This document shows, piece after piece, positions 31,430 through 40,844 of a stretch of 64,000 nucleotides of DNA; position 1 is the stretch's first letter; each line of letters opens with the position of its first letter. The stretch spans positions 124,001 to 188,000 of the forward strand of contig CAJQUW010011309.1 in NCBI GenBank assembly GCA_907163375.1. Reading direction: 5' to 3'. This DNA comes from Prostheceraeus crozeri. Its lineage: Eukaryota > Platyhelminthes > Polycladida > Euryleptidae. A program made the translations under genes and the position numbers. The notes below the pieces were generated by a model. The model made no database searches, had not been told where the DNA came from, and worked only from the letters and a program-made list of their open reading frames with translations.

Positions 31430-32380
31430 ATGCATCAAGAAAATTTACATTTCATTGTTTACGGTAAAACTGGAAGTGGTAAGACTACGTTTATTAAAAA
31501 ATATATAAACCAATATTATAAGGACGAAACAAAAGTACATATTTTTTGTATGCATACTTCTGAATGGCCAACTTTTACAAACGTCTATAATGATAAACAA
31601 TTAGATGAGTTACAAGATATGGAAAGTTTTGCTGGTACACCTGAAAATAAATCTTTATTAATTTTAGATGATGTTGCAAGTTTATCAAAACAAAAAAATA
31701 TGTCAGAAATATTTACAAAAGGAAGACATCAAAATATTCAAATAGTTGTATTAGCTCATAAAGCTTGTGATGTAGATAATAAGATTAGAGAAAACATTCA
31801 AACATTTTTTACAACTACACAAAATAATGCAGCATTCTTTAATGATATTAATAAAAATTATAAAATGAATATGCCTTTATCATATTATACACATCATAAA
31901 TATGGAATAATACGTGTTGACACCATAAGTGGACATATGCAAGTATATGATAAAGATTTAAATATATTAGTAGATACCGAACATGAAATCTATAATAACT
32001 CTCAAGATTTTGATATTAGAATGTATGCAAATACAAAACATTTATCAAATCAAGTTATAGAACAAATAATTATCTTTTTAGAATCCGAAGCAAAAGTACC
32101 ACTAAAAATTATTCCTGATACATTTTATTTTTATTTCGATCATTATTTAAATGCAAAATTTGGTATACCAATACCAAAAAGATTACAAGATAATGAAACA
32201 TTAAATTATTTAAAAATTGCAATAAATGATGTTAGAAACGCTTTAAGAAAAGCAACACCAATAATAACTGATGTTAAATCTACATTTTCTGATGCTAAAT
32301 CTACATTTGATGAAGCCAAAAAAACATATAATGATATAAAACCATTAATAAATGGTGTAAGTGAAATACTTAATAATTAA
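31430..32380 (+). CDS. P-loop ATPase 1 (A32/FtsK-HerA-like), inner element
   Basis: 316 residues from the only suitable ATG. Walker A is VYGKTGSGKTT, Walker B is SLLILDDVAS, followed by FTKGRHQNIQIVVLAH, the GRH-N-x-x motif of poxvirus A32-like packaging ATPases. The C-terminal third is helical and low in similarity. In-frame codons upstream (31160-31429) encode a hydrophobic LACILIFFIYHLVICIG segment that would anchor it in a membrane if translation began earlier. It would drive DNA movement during packaging. A second ATPase of the same type lies at 39085. Confidence 0.75.
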   Translation: MHQENLHFIVYGKTGSGKTTFIKKYINQYYKDETKVHIFCMHTSEWPTFTNVYNDKQLDELQDMESFAGTPENKSLLILDDVASLSKQKNMSEIFTKGRHQNIQIVVLAHKACDVDNKIRENIQTFFTTTQNNAAFFNDINKNYKMNMPLSYYTHHKYGIIRVDTISGHMQVYDKDLNILVDTEHEIYNNSQDFDIRMYANTKHLSNQVIEQIIIFLESEAKVPLKIIPDTFYFYFDHYLNAKFGIPIPKRLQDNETLNYLKIAINDVRNALRKATPIITDVKSTFSDAKSTFDEAKKTYNDIKPLINGVSEILNN

Positions 32381-32398
32381 ACAAATTTATCATAATCA

Positions 32399-32427
32399 AA
32401 CCGAAGGTTCTAGGGCTTCGCGCTTCG
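32399..32427. repeat. Double-hairpin mini-repeat, family A, intergenic
   Basis: AACCGAAGGTTC, TA, GGGCTTCGCGC, between ATPase 1 and PolB. Confidence 0.7.
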
Positions 32428-32560
32428 CACGATTTTGCAGATATATTAGAATTTTTCCATTATATATATTTAGAATTTTTTTCTCTAAAAAATTAAAACA
32501 AAAATTTTTTTTTTAAAAAAAAAAACTAAAACACAAATTTTTTCTTTAAAAAATAAAAAA

Positions 32561-35500
32561 ATGAAAACATTTTATTGTGTCTTATGTGAAAAAAAATTGC
32601 AAACAAAAAGAAGTTATCAATCTCATCTACAAAGTAAAATGCATTTACAAAATGTAGAACGAGTTGATGAAGGAAATATATTAAAATTAAATAGTTATAA
32701 AAATTATCTAGAAACATTGCCTACTGATATAAAAGTTAAAAAAATGTTTGATGATTATTCACATTCGGAATATAAAAAATTTTTTAATAGTGAAGATGAA
32801 GCCGTAACAGATATAAAATATTTATTTAGCGATACTGATGAATTTAACGAAATAGATGAATTTGATGAAGCCGTACGAACCGAAGGTTCTAGGGCTTCGC
32901 CCGAAACAGATATAAAATATTTATTTAATCAGTCTTTTGAATATAATGAAACCGATAAAACTTTTTCTGATATTCTAACCAACTTTTATAATATATTTAA
33001 GAAATCTTTCAAATGTTATATGAATGTAGAAGTACTTTATACAAAAAATGGACCTGATGGAATTCCTGAAGAAATAATACAAGGACATTTTACAAATTCG
33101 CAAGAAATTCATAATGTAAATGATATACAACCCATATTTGAATCGATGATACTTAAATTAGAAAATTGTATAATTGAAGCCCAGTTACGTGAATCTGGTT
33201 GGAGATTTGTTAAAATAATATCTAAGAAAATAGTAATTGATAAATATAAAAATAATACTGGTGGTAGTTATGTTCCTTTACCTTTCAGTTCACCTCAATT
33301 AATCAACATAAAAAATGAAGATGATTATTGTTTTCTGTGGAGTATTATAGCACATTTACATCCTGCAAAATATCATAAAGAAAGACTAAGTCATTACAAT
33401 AAAGAAGAATACATAAATGAATTTGATCTCTCTGATGGCTTAGATGAATTTCCATATGATTATAATAGGTTACTAAAGTTTCATAAAAAGAATAAAAATT
33501 TAATTGAAGTAAATGTTTTTGAATTAAATGTGAATTATGTTTCTATTGGTAAAATTACTCCACTTTACCCAGATTCAAAAAAATTTTATTTGAATAATAA
33601 AAATTTTTGCCAATCAGAAATAGTATATAATGATAGAGGAAATTACATGCATCATAATATTTTTTACCAAGGAAATATAATATGTACTGAAAAATTTGAA
33701 CTTGTTAAAACACTATCACCAATAATGATTAATCATAATAATTATAAAGGACGTACTGATGATTATAATTACAAATATTCATCTTTATCTTCAGAATACC
33801 AACAAAAATTAGAAAATTTAAATGAAAGTTTACAAAAATGTAAAATAGATTATCAACAACAAACAAAAATGTTACTACAAGAATATCACCATAAATATCA
33901 AAATAAGATAGAAACAATTCAAAAATTAAATGAAGAAAATAATAAAGAATCGGCTAAAGCCAGAGGAGCTTCGCTCCGATTAAATAATGAAGAAAATGAA
34001 ACCAAACAAAAAATAAATGAATCTTTAAAAAAATGTCTACAACAATATAAAGAACAATATGATAAAGAATATAGTTATCAGTTACAAATATTAAATCAAA
34101 ATTATTATCAAAATACATTTAATCTTACAAAAGAAATTAATGAAACACATGAAATATATAAAGATGAATTTGTAAAATTAGAACAGTTAAAACAACCAGC
34201 ACAAGCGAATATATTATATTATCAGGGTCATTTTATATTGTGTAAAGATGTTTCTATATTTACAAAAACTTCAGATAATAAAAATTTTCCTTGTCTTCAA
34301 TGTATGACAAGTTTTAGAACTTTAGAAGAAATGAATAGACATTTGGAAAATTGTCAACAAAATGAAGCAGTTCAAAATACTTTTCCAAAAGATGATTATT
34401 TAGAATATAATAAATGGTATTTTAAAAATAAAGTACCCTTTACTATTTATTGTGATTTTGAAGCATATAATGTTAATATGACACAAAATCAAACGGAAAG
34501 TTCCAGGGCTTCACCCGATTCTGAAAATTATAATTCTGAAAATTATAATTCTGAAAAAAGTGCGCCTGGAAAAAGTGCGCCTGGAAAAAGTTCAGCTGAA
34601 CAAAGTAAAGAAAAATATTTATTTGAACAAAAACCATTATGTTGGGGAATGTACATTCATTCGAATTATCCTGAATTATTTAAATCAGAATATTTACAAT
34701 ACTATGGTGAAGACAGTTCAGAAATGTTTACAAAGAAAGTAGAAGAATTACAAGGACGTTTTTCACAATTGCTTGAAACAAATAAACCAATGATACCATT
34801 AACGGATGAAGAAAGAAAAGAATTTTATGATGAAATAAATTGTTATTACTGTGGAAAAGGTTTTACAAATAAATATAAAACTGGCAGAGGTAGATATATT
34901 GATAAAGTAAAAGATCATGATCATCTAAATGGATTATATAGAGGTGCAGCACATAATTCTTGTAATCTTAATGCTAACAAATTTAAATATAACTTTGTTC
35001 CTCTATATTTCTACAATGGTTCTAAATATGATTTCCATCTAGTAATGAAAGACTTATTTTCATCTGAAAAATTACAACAACAAAAAATAAATGTACTATG
35101 TAAACAAGAAGAAGAATATTTTTCAATGCAATTAGGCTGCATTAGAATTTTAGATGCATTTAGATTTTTAACTCCTTATCCACTAGATGATAAGGGAAAA
35201 ACTTTGAAATCTGAACAATGTAAAATATTAAATAAATATAATTTAAAACCTTTAAAAGGAATATTTCCGTATGAGTACATAACTGGAGATTTTAATTCTG
35301 TGAATAAAATTATGGAAGAAGAACAACTTCCCCCAATAAATAAATTTAAATCAACATTAAAACAATCACAATTATCTGAAGAAGATTATGCAGAAGCTGA
35401 AAAAAATTGGAGAGAGTTAAATTGTAAAACAATGTATGATTATACAATGAAATATCTACAGATAGATGTATTAATACTAGCTGATCTTTTTGAAAACTTT

Positions 35501-37093
35501 CGTGATATGTGTTTAGAATATTACGGAATAGATCCATGTTATTGTTATTCTACACCAGGTTTAACATGGCTAGCAGGATTAAAACATACTGGTGTTCAAG
35601 CCGATGGCTCTAGGACAAAGTCCGTTAAACTTAAACATTATAAAGAAAATACATATGATAAATTATTATTTTTTGAATCTGGAATTAGAGGTGGAGTTTC
35701 ATCAGTTTTAGGTAATAGATATGTTAAATGTTATAATAAGAAAGTAAATCCACAAGAATATGGAATAATGAAACCTTTATCTCCAGAAGAAAAAGAAAAA
35801 ATATTAGAAATTTTTCGAACGAAACGAGAAGGAGTAGAACGTGAAAAAGCAATTGATGAATTCATGAGAGAAAACTATTTATTATATTATGATTTTAATA
35901 GCTTATATTCTTCTTGCATGATACAAGAATTACCAACAGGTGAAATGACATGGTGTAATAATCTTGTTTATCAAAGAACATATGATGGTGAAAATAATTT
36001 TGGTTATGTATATGAAGTTGATTTAGTATATCCTGATTATATAAAAGAAGCAACAAAATATTATCCTTTCTGTCCAGAAAACAAAATTCCCAATATAGAA
36101 GATTTTTCAGATTATCAAAAATCTATAATTCCGAAAAAATACAGACCAACAAAAAAACTTATGTTAACACAAGGTAATAAAGGAAAGTATGTTGTTGAAG
36201 GAAGAATGCTAGATTGGTATTTAAATCATGGCATGATTCTCACCAAAATACATCGAAAACTAGAGTATAGAAAATCTAAATGGTTAAAAAATTATATAGA
36301 GTTCAATATTGAAAAACGTAAAATAGCTAAAAGAAATAAAGATGATTTTGGAAACGTTTTCTTCAAATTAATGAATAATGCATTTTATGGTAAGACTTTA
36401 GAAAATGTGCGTAATAGACAAAATATTGAAATAGTTTATGATAGAGATAGATTTCAAAATTTAACAAGGAAACCTACATATAAAAGAACTACTAGATTCA
36501 GTGATGAACTTTGTGCTGTTCATCTAAGAAGAAGCATTGTAAAACATGATAAGTTTAATTTCATTGGTTTCACTATATTAGAATTAGCTAAACTATTTAT
36601 GTATAGTTTTATATATGATTATTTAGCACCTGCTTATGGCAAAAACTATAAATTACACTTTACAGATACCGATTCTATTTTCTTAGAATTAACAGTACCA
36701 TATGGTTCTTCACTTGATAAAGAAATTAATAAAATAAAAGATATTATTCATCCTTCTGATTTATGTAAAGTAAAAGATGAATTAGAAGGAAATGAAGATT
36801 TCATAACAGAAGCTATATTTTTAAAATCTAAATGTTACTGTTATGATACAACTAATAATATTAAAACACATAAAACATTAAAAGGAATTTCAAAGGCATC
36901 AGTGGCTAATCAAATAACATTTCAAGATTATAAAAATGCATTATTTAATAATGAAATAAAAACGGCATGTAATTATAGACTTAATTCAAAAAAACATAAA
37001 ATGTATTTAAAAGAAGAACATAAATTAGCATTAGATCCATTTGATGATAAAAGAAAAATTTTACCTGATGGAATAACTACTTTACCTTTTTAA
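32561..37093 (+). CDS. Protein-primed-type family B DNA polymerase, inner element
   Basis: 1510 residues, unbroken. N-terminal C2H2 finger (CVLCEKKLQTKRSYQSHLQS). A Cys/His region follows (DDYCFLWSIIAHLHP, about residue 260), then a long coiled coil (about 405-560) and a second finger (CLQCMTSFRTLEEMNRHLENC). Exo I is YCDFEAYN (about 630). Next comes an endonuclease-VII-like knuckle (CYYC, KDHDHLNGLYRG, SCN, about 785). Exo II is YNGSKYDFH (about 819), Exo III LQIDVLILADLF (about 966), motif A YDFNSLYSSC (about 1110), motif B NNAFYGKT (about 1272) and motif C FTDTDSIF (about 1367). All catalytic residues are present. It replicates the element, presumably from a terminal protein. Four mini-repeats lie in frame between conserved blocks and enlarge it. 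Confidence 0.96.
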   Translation: MKTFYCVLCEKKLQTKRSYQSHLQSKMHLQNVERVDEGNILKLNSYKNYLETLPTDIKVKKMFDDYSHSEYKKFFNSEDEAVTDIKYLFSDTDEFNEIDEFDEAVRTEGSRASPETDIKYLFNQSFEYNETDKTFSDILTNFYNIFKKSFKCYMNVEVLYTKNGPDGIPEEIIQGHFTNSQEIHNVNDIQPIFESMILKLENCIIEAQLRESGWRFVKIISKKIVIDKYKNNTGGSYVPLPFSSPQLINIKNEDDYCFLWSIIAHLHPAKYHKERLSHYNKEEYINEFDLSDGLDEFPYDYNRLLKFHKKNKNLIEVNVFELNVNYVSIGKITPLYPDSKKFYLNNKNFCQSEIVYNDRGNYMHHNIFYQGNIICTEKFELVKTLSPIMINHNNYKGRTDDYNYKYSSLSSEYQQKLENLNESLQKCKIDYQQQTKMLLQEYHHKYQNKIETIQKLNEENNKESAKARGASLRLNNEENETKQKINESLKKCLQQYKEQYDKEYSYQLQILNQNYYQNTFNLTKEINETHEIYKDEFVKLEQLKQPAQANILYYQGHFILCKDVSIFTKTSDNKNFPCLQCMTSFRTLEEMNRHLENCQQNEAVQNTFPKDDYLEYNKWYFKNKVPFTIYCDFEAYNVNMTQNQTESSRASPDSENYNSENYNSEKSAPGKSAPGKSSAEQSKEKYLFEQKPLCWGMYIHSNYPELFKSEYLQYYGEDSSEMFTKKVEELQGRFSQLLETNKPMIPLTDEERKEFYDEINCYYCGKGFTNKYKTGRGRYIDKVKDHDHLNGLYRGAAHNSCNLNANKFKYNFVPLYFYNGSKYDFHLVMKDLFSSEKLQQQKINVLCKQEEEYFSMQLGCIRILDAFRFLTPYPLDDKGKTLKSEQCKILNKYNLKPLKGIFPYEYITGDFNSVNKIMEEEQLPPINKFKSTLKQSQLSEEDYAEAEKNWRELNCKTMYDYTMKYLQIDVLILADLFENFRDMCLEYYGIDPCYCYSTPGLTWLAGLKHTGVQADGSRTKSVKLKHYKENTYDKLLFFESGIRGGVSSVLGNRYVKCYNKKVNPQEYGIMKPLSPEEKEKILEIFRTKREGVEREKAIDEFMRENYLLYYDFNSLYSSCMIQELPTGEMTWCNNLVYQRTYDGENNFGYVYEVDLVYPDYIKEATKYYPFCPENKIPNIEDFSDYQKSIIPKKYRPTKKLMLTQGNKGKYVVEGRMLDWYLNHGMILTKIHRKLEYRKSKWLKNYIEFNIEKRKIAKRNKDDFGNVFFKLMNNAFYGKTLENVRNRQNIEIVYDRDRFQNLTRKPTYKRTTRFSDELCAVHLRRSIVKHDKFNFIGFTILELAKLFMYSFIYDYLAPAYGKNYKLHFTDTDSIFLELTVPYGSSLDKEINKIKDIIHPSDLCKVKDELEGNEDFITEAIFLKSKCYCYDTTNNIKTHKTLKGISKASVANQITFQDYKNALFNNEIKTACNYRLNSKKHKMYLKEEHKLALDPFDDKRKILPDGITTLPF
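32877..32903. repeat. Double-hairpin mini-repeat, family A, inside PolB
   Basis: GAACC-GAA-GGTTC, TA, GGGC-TTC-GCCC; encodes RTEGSRASP in the polymerase N-terminal region. Confidence 0.85.
33949..33980. repeat. Double-hairpin mini-repeat, family B, inside PolB
   Basis: ATCGGCTAAAGCC then GGAGC-TTC-GCTCC; encodes SAKARGASLRL in the coiled coil. Confidence 0.85.
34493..34520. repeat. Double-hairpin mini-repeat, family A (diverged), inside PolB
   Basis: GGAAAGTTCC then GGGC-TTC-ACCC; encodes ESSRASP just after Exo I. Confidence 0.7.
35600..35626. repeat. Double-hairpin mini-repeat (diverged), inside PolB
   Basis: GCCGATGGC, TCTA, GGAC-AAA-GTCC; encodes ADGSRTKSV between Exo III and motif A. 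Confidence 0.65.
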
Positions 37094-37170
37094 TTTTCTA
37101 ATTTCTATTTTCTAAGTATAACAATATAACAATATAAAAATATAAAATATTATAAAATTATCATATAAAA

Positions 37171-37986
37171 ATGGATAAAGTTAGAGCTGATAATTTTAAA
37201 AGAATAAAACAATTAGAAGAGTTAATAAAACAAAGAAATATTATGAAAGAAAATCATCTTCAACATAGAATGACAAAAGCTGGTATTCAATCTGATATGT
37301 TTGATCAATTAAAATTAACTGAAGAAGTAAAAACTGATTATGAAAAAACTGTCGAACCATTGAAAACTCTTGAAAAAGAACTTAATGAAAAACGTGTTGA
37401 TATAGCGGATCCTGTACTTAAAACACTATTAGATGACTATGGTTTATTAGAGGCAAACATAGATAAAAAATTACCAAAATCTATGTTATTCGAACATTCT
37501 ACTTTCCTTTTAGATAAAAAATTATTTGCAAGATTTTATCTTGGTGGTAAAGAAATATTTCCACAACCTTTACGAGGATTAATTTTTACTCCAGATAAAA
37601 AACCTATTAGTTTAGATAGAAATTTTGTTGATCTTTTAAGAGGAGCAGATTTAAAAAATTATGCTGTAGAAGATCTAATAAAATATAAAACTATATTAGA
37701 TAGAGTTGGCACAGTAAAAACTCTTAGACGTTATAAACAATTAGAAAATTTATTATCAACGGGAGTTAAAGTAGGGAAAGGTTTATCTGAAAAACAGAAA
37801 ACAGAAACAACCATATTTTTACCAGATGATCCACAAGAATTACTAAATAGATTAAATATTTTAATATCTGCAATAAAAGAAGGGCATAATTCTAGTTTCA
37901 ATGAAATTCATGCTATATTGAAAAGAATGTTAGAAAAAAAGATTCTAAATGAAGAGGATTATAAAAGTGTAACCGGACATCTCTGA
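37171..37986 (+). CDS. Orphan helical protein, inner element
   Basis: 271 residues, highly charged. The N-terminal third is coiled coil (RIKQLEELIKQRNIMKEN), followed by a more globular middle (FARFYLGGKEIFPQPLRGL) and a helical C-terminus. No family recognised. It lies between PolB and the penton-like gene on the same strand with short AT-rich spacers, so co-expression is likely. The last codons and the stop lie inside a mini-repeat (37975-38007), so its natural C-terminus may have been altered by that insertion. Confidence 0.6.
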   Translation: MDKVRADNFKRIKQLEELIKQRNIMKENHLQHRMTKAGIQSDMFDQLKLTEEVKTDYEKTVEPLKTLEKELNEKRVDIADPVLKTLLDDYGLLEANIDKKLPKSMLFEHSTFLLDKKLFARFYLGGKEIFPQPLRGLIFTPDKKPISLDRNFVDLLRGADLKNYAVEDLIKYKTILDRVGTVKTLRRYKQLENLLSTGVKVGKGLSEKQKTETTIFLPDDPQELLNRLNILISAIKEGHNSSFNEIHAILKRMLEKKILNEEDYKSVTGHL

Positions 37987-38044
37987 TGTCCTCCAGGGCT
38001 TCGCCCGAACCGGACATCTCTGATGTCCTCTAGGGCTTCGCCCG
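37975..38044. repeat. Two tandem double-hairpin mini-repeats at the orphan gene's stop
   Basis: Each is GGACATC-TCT-GATGTCC, TCTA or TCCA, GGGC-TTC-GCCC. The first supplies the final codons and the TGA of the preceding gene. Confidence 0.8.
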
Positions 38045-38123
38045 TAGCTGAAATATGTTGTTTCTAATTTTTTATAAAAAAATATTTCATAAAAAAATAT
38101 TTATTTAATTTTTTAGTTTAAAA

Positions 38124-38912
38124 ATGTGTTCAGCAGATTTAGACAAAATTAATAATCATTTACAAAATTTAACAGAGATTTTGGGTTCATCAAAATTTAG
38201 TACGACGTTAAAAATTATAACAACTACTTCATCACACACTTGTAATTTAGAACCCATTCTACATTTGGAACAAAATAAAAATTATCAAATTGCATTGACT
38301 AGTTTCTCTACATTTAACACTATTCAAAACGTTATCAAAGATGTGAATGATCAATTTAGATATTCTACTGATAAAGGCAAAACATGGAAAATATTAACTT
38401 TTCTTCCTGGTTCTTACGAAGTTGAAACAATATCAAATGAAATTAAGAGACATTTAGGTATACCATTTAAAGATAAGAAACAATTACATTTTGCAGTTGA
38501 ACCGGCAGTTAATAAATTTTCTCTTACTTTAGACGAAAATCATCAAGTTGATTTTAATCATGATAGATCATTGTCAAAGCTATTAGGATTTAATAAACAA
38601 ACTTACAGTCAAGGTTATCATTTAGGTGAGAAGATTCCAAAAATAACTGAAATAAATTCAATTGTTGTACATTGTGACATTATTGAAGGAGGATATATAA
38701 ATGGTAAATTATCAAATTTAATATTCAGTTTTCCAGCTTTTACTGTACCCATTGGTTATAGATTAAATGTATTTCCACAAACATTAATATATTTTCCTAT
38801 TACAAGAAAAACTATTAACAACATTGGCATTAGAATCACTGATGAAAAAGGACAAGAAATAAATTTTGGAGGTGAAGAGATTATGATAGATCTTTTGGTA
38901 CGGGAGGTATAA
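38124..38912 (+). CDS. Penton-like minor capsid protein, inner element
   Basis: 262 residues. It shows FLPGSYEVETISNEIKRHLG (the 'P-G-x-Y-x-x-E-x-x-x-x-I' module also seen three times in the outer spike), SKLLGF, an IVVHCDIIEGGYINGK block and a C-terminal INFGGEEIMIDLLVRE ending. This layout corresponds to the single jelly-roll vertex protein of Polintons and adintoviruses, and the outer element's 305- and 234-residue proteins share it (LLYCNIV, then a terminal DDG and LHLRR). It would sit at the fivefold vertices of the capsid. Confidence 0.75.
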   Translation: MCSADLDKINNHLQNLTEILGSSKFSTTLKIITTTSSHTCNLEPILHLEQNKNYQIALTSFSTFNTIQNVIKDVNDQFRYSTDKGKTWKILTFLPGSYEVETISNEIKRHLGIPFKDKKQLHFAVEPAVNKFSLTLDENHQVDFNHDRSLSKLLGFNKQTYSQGYHLGEKIPKITEINSIVVHCDIIEGGYINGKLSNLIFSFPAFTVPIGYRLNVFPQTLIYFPITRKTINNIGIRITDEKGQEINFGGEEIMIDLLVREV

Positions 38913-39084
38913 ACTCCCGTTCGAGAGGTATAAACTTTTACGCTACAATAGAAAAGTTTAATTTTTTTTATCATTTTCATTATTAATCTTATTAATCTTA
39001 TTAATCTTATTATTAGAAACAAAAAATAAACTTAAATTAAAATTTTATTTTTATTTTTTTGTTTCTAAAAACACTAATTCAATA

Positions 39085-39873
39085 ATGGATGAATTTATTA
39101 CTTTAAAAATGAATGAAATGTCTTTAAATAAAAAAAAACTTAAATTTAATCATCATCCAAATTTATCTAATAAAGTTTTAGCAGTTATTTGCGGAAGATC
39201 AGGATGTGGAAAAACATATCTATTATTTAAAATTTTAACGACTCCAAATTTTTTGGATTATAACAATCTTATAATTTATACAACAACGGCAGAACAACCC
39301 GTCTATCAATTTTTAAAATATGGATTTGAAAATAATCTTACAAAAACAGCAATTGCTTCTCTATTCGAAGAATACGAAAAATCTGAATATGAAGAAGAAA
39401 TAAATTTGTGGTGTGAAGAAGCAGCAAAAAATAAACAATTAGTTGAATCCAATAAAAATAAGCATATAAAAATACAATTAATAGATGATAGTGGTAATAT
39501 GCAAGATCCTAGTAAACTAGATAAAACAATGAAACATTGTGTAATTTTTGATGATTGTGTTAATGACAGAAATCAGTCAGTTCAAAGAAATTATTTCACA
39601 AGAGGTAGACATAATAACTGTAGTGTATTTTATTTGACACAAAGTATGTATTCATTAGATGGAAGTGTTATTAGAAAGAATGCAAATATATTTATACTAT
39701 TTGAAATAAATGCAAGAAACTTAAGTGATTTGTTAAGAGATTTATGTATAAGAGATAAAGATGAATTTAAACAATCGTGTAATAATGCTTGGTCAAAAGA
39801 TTATGGATTTATCACAATTAATATTGATAAAAAAATTCATGAAAGAGTTATCGAAGATTTGTTTACTGAGTAA
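39085..39873 (+). CDS. P-loop packaging ATPase 2 (A32-like), inner element
   Basis: 262 residues. Walker A is AVICGRSGCGKTYLL, Walker B is HCVIFDDCVND, and the motif following it is YFTRGRHNNCSVFYLTQSMY, where the Gln-containing sensor after the GRHNN loop is typical of FtsK/HerA-clade viral genome-packaging ATPases. It has a better fit to the standard Polinton ATPase than ATPase 1 and lies next to the penton-like gene. It probably pumps DNA into the procapsid. Confidence 0.88.
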   Translation: MDEFITLKMNEMSLNKKKLKFNHHPNLSNKVLAVICGRSGCGKTYLLFKILTTPNFLDYNNLIIYTTTAEQPVYQFLKYGFENNLTKTAIASLFEEYEKSEYEEEINLWCEEAAKNKQLVESNKNKHIKIQLIDDSGNMQDPSKLDKTMKHCVIFDDCVNDRNQSVQRNYFTRGRHNNCSVFYLTQSMYSLDGSVIRKNANIFILFEINARNLSDLLRDLCIRDKDEFKQSCNNAWSKDYGFITINIDKKIHERVIEDLFTE

Positions 39874-40034
39874 TAAAAAATATACAACATAGTGGTATAA
39901 TATTTTTTTGTTATTATCAGCTTTAATTTTATCTATTTTTTAAAATATAATATTTGAATTTTGTGGTAACATTGGAATACAGCAAAAACATTTTACTGAA
40001 CAAATAATTTTTTTATTGCTTTGTTGTTTGTAAT

Positions 40035-40105
40035 CTTTTCGTTTAAAGTTTTCTCGTTTAAAGTTTTCTCGTTTAAAGTTTTCTCGTTTAAAGTTTTCTC
40101 GTATT
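40035..40105. repeat. Tandem repeat TTTTCTCGTTTAAAG, four to five copies
   Basis: 15-bp units just downstream of the membrane-protein stop on its strand. Confidence 0.85.
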
Positions 40106-40844
40106 AAGTTTTGTTTAATAAAGTTTTGTCTAATAAAGTTTTTAGCTCTTCTAAAAAAATTTTGTCATTTTCTTCATTAGAAATTTTATCATCACTAAAA
40201 GTTTTACCATCACTAGAAATTTTACCATCCTTTTTATTTTTATCATCAACTTTTTCTGTCTGTGATTGAAATGATATTTGATTTACTTCATTAGCTATTT
40301 GATCAAATTTTTCAATCTCATCTAACGTAATAACATTATCATCACATACTCTTTGAAAGTAGTAATGTAGTTTATCATAGACTTCTTTAATATGTAAATG
40401 CTTAGTTTTTAATGATTTTCGTTTCTTTGATATTAAAGATTTATCTAACATTGTAACAAGTGAAGTTGCAAAAACACCCGTACCTGTTAAAGCTGTAGCA
40501 ACTACTGGAATTACTAAAACACCTGAAGATATAACAATTGTTAAAGCACCTAAACTTATTGTTAAGAATATGCCAATTCCTTGTGTTACATTCTTAACTT
40601 TACTCCATCTCTTTCTTAATTTTTTATAATGCTCTAATCTTAATAATAATTGAGATTCCTTATCTTTCATATACCTTACTCTATCTTTGTGTTTTTCTTT
40701 ATTCATTTTTTCAATGTTAATCTTTTCAATGTCCATTAAAGTAGAACTACGTTCATATGATAACGAAGGATATATTCTTGAGGTTCCTTCCATTTCTGAA
40801 GTTCCTTCCACTTTTGTTTCTTCCATTTCTGGAGTTCCTTCCAT
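40104..40844 (-). CDS. Two-pass membrane protein straddling the right TIR, inner element
   Basis: About 246 residues from the ATG at 40842-40844. The N-terminus repeats EMEGTS/VEGT words. A central pair of hydrophobic segments (GIFLTISLGALTIVISSGVL and VIPVVATALTGTGVFATSLV) is followed by a basic turn and a helical, acidic tail. The first 28 or so codons lie in the TIR, so the left TIR carries a truncated duplicate. No family recognised; a membrane-associated role, in egress or fusion or as a host interactor, is only a guess. Confidence 0.6.
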   Translation of the reverse strand: MEGTPEMEETKVEGTSEMEGTSRIYPSLSYERSSTLMDIEKINIEKMNKEKHKDRVRYMKDKESQLLLRLEHYKKLRKRWSKVKNVTQGIGIFLTISLGALTIVISSGVLVIPVVATALTGTGVFATSLVTMLDKSLISKKRKSLKTKHLHIKEVYDKLHYYFQRVCDDNVITLDEIEKFDQIANEVNQISFQSQTEKVDDKNKKDGKISSDGKTFSDDKISNEENDKIFLEELKTLLDKTLLNKT

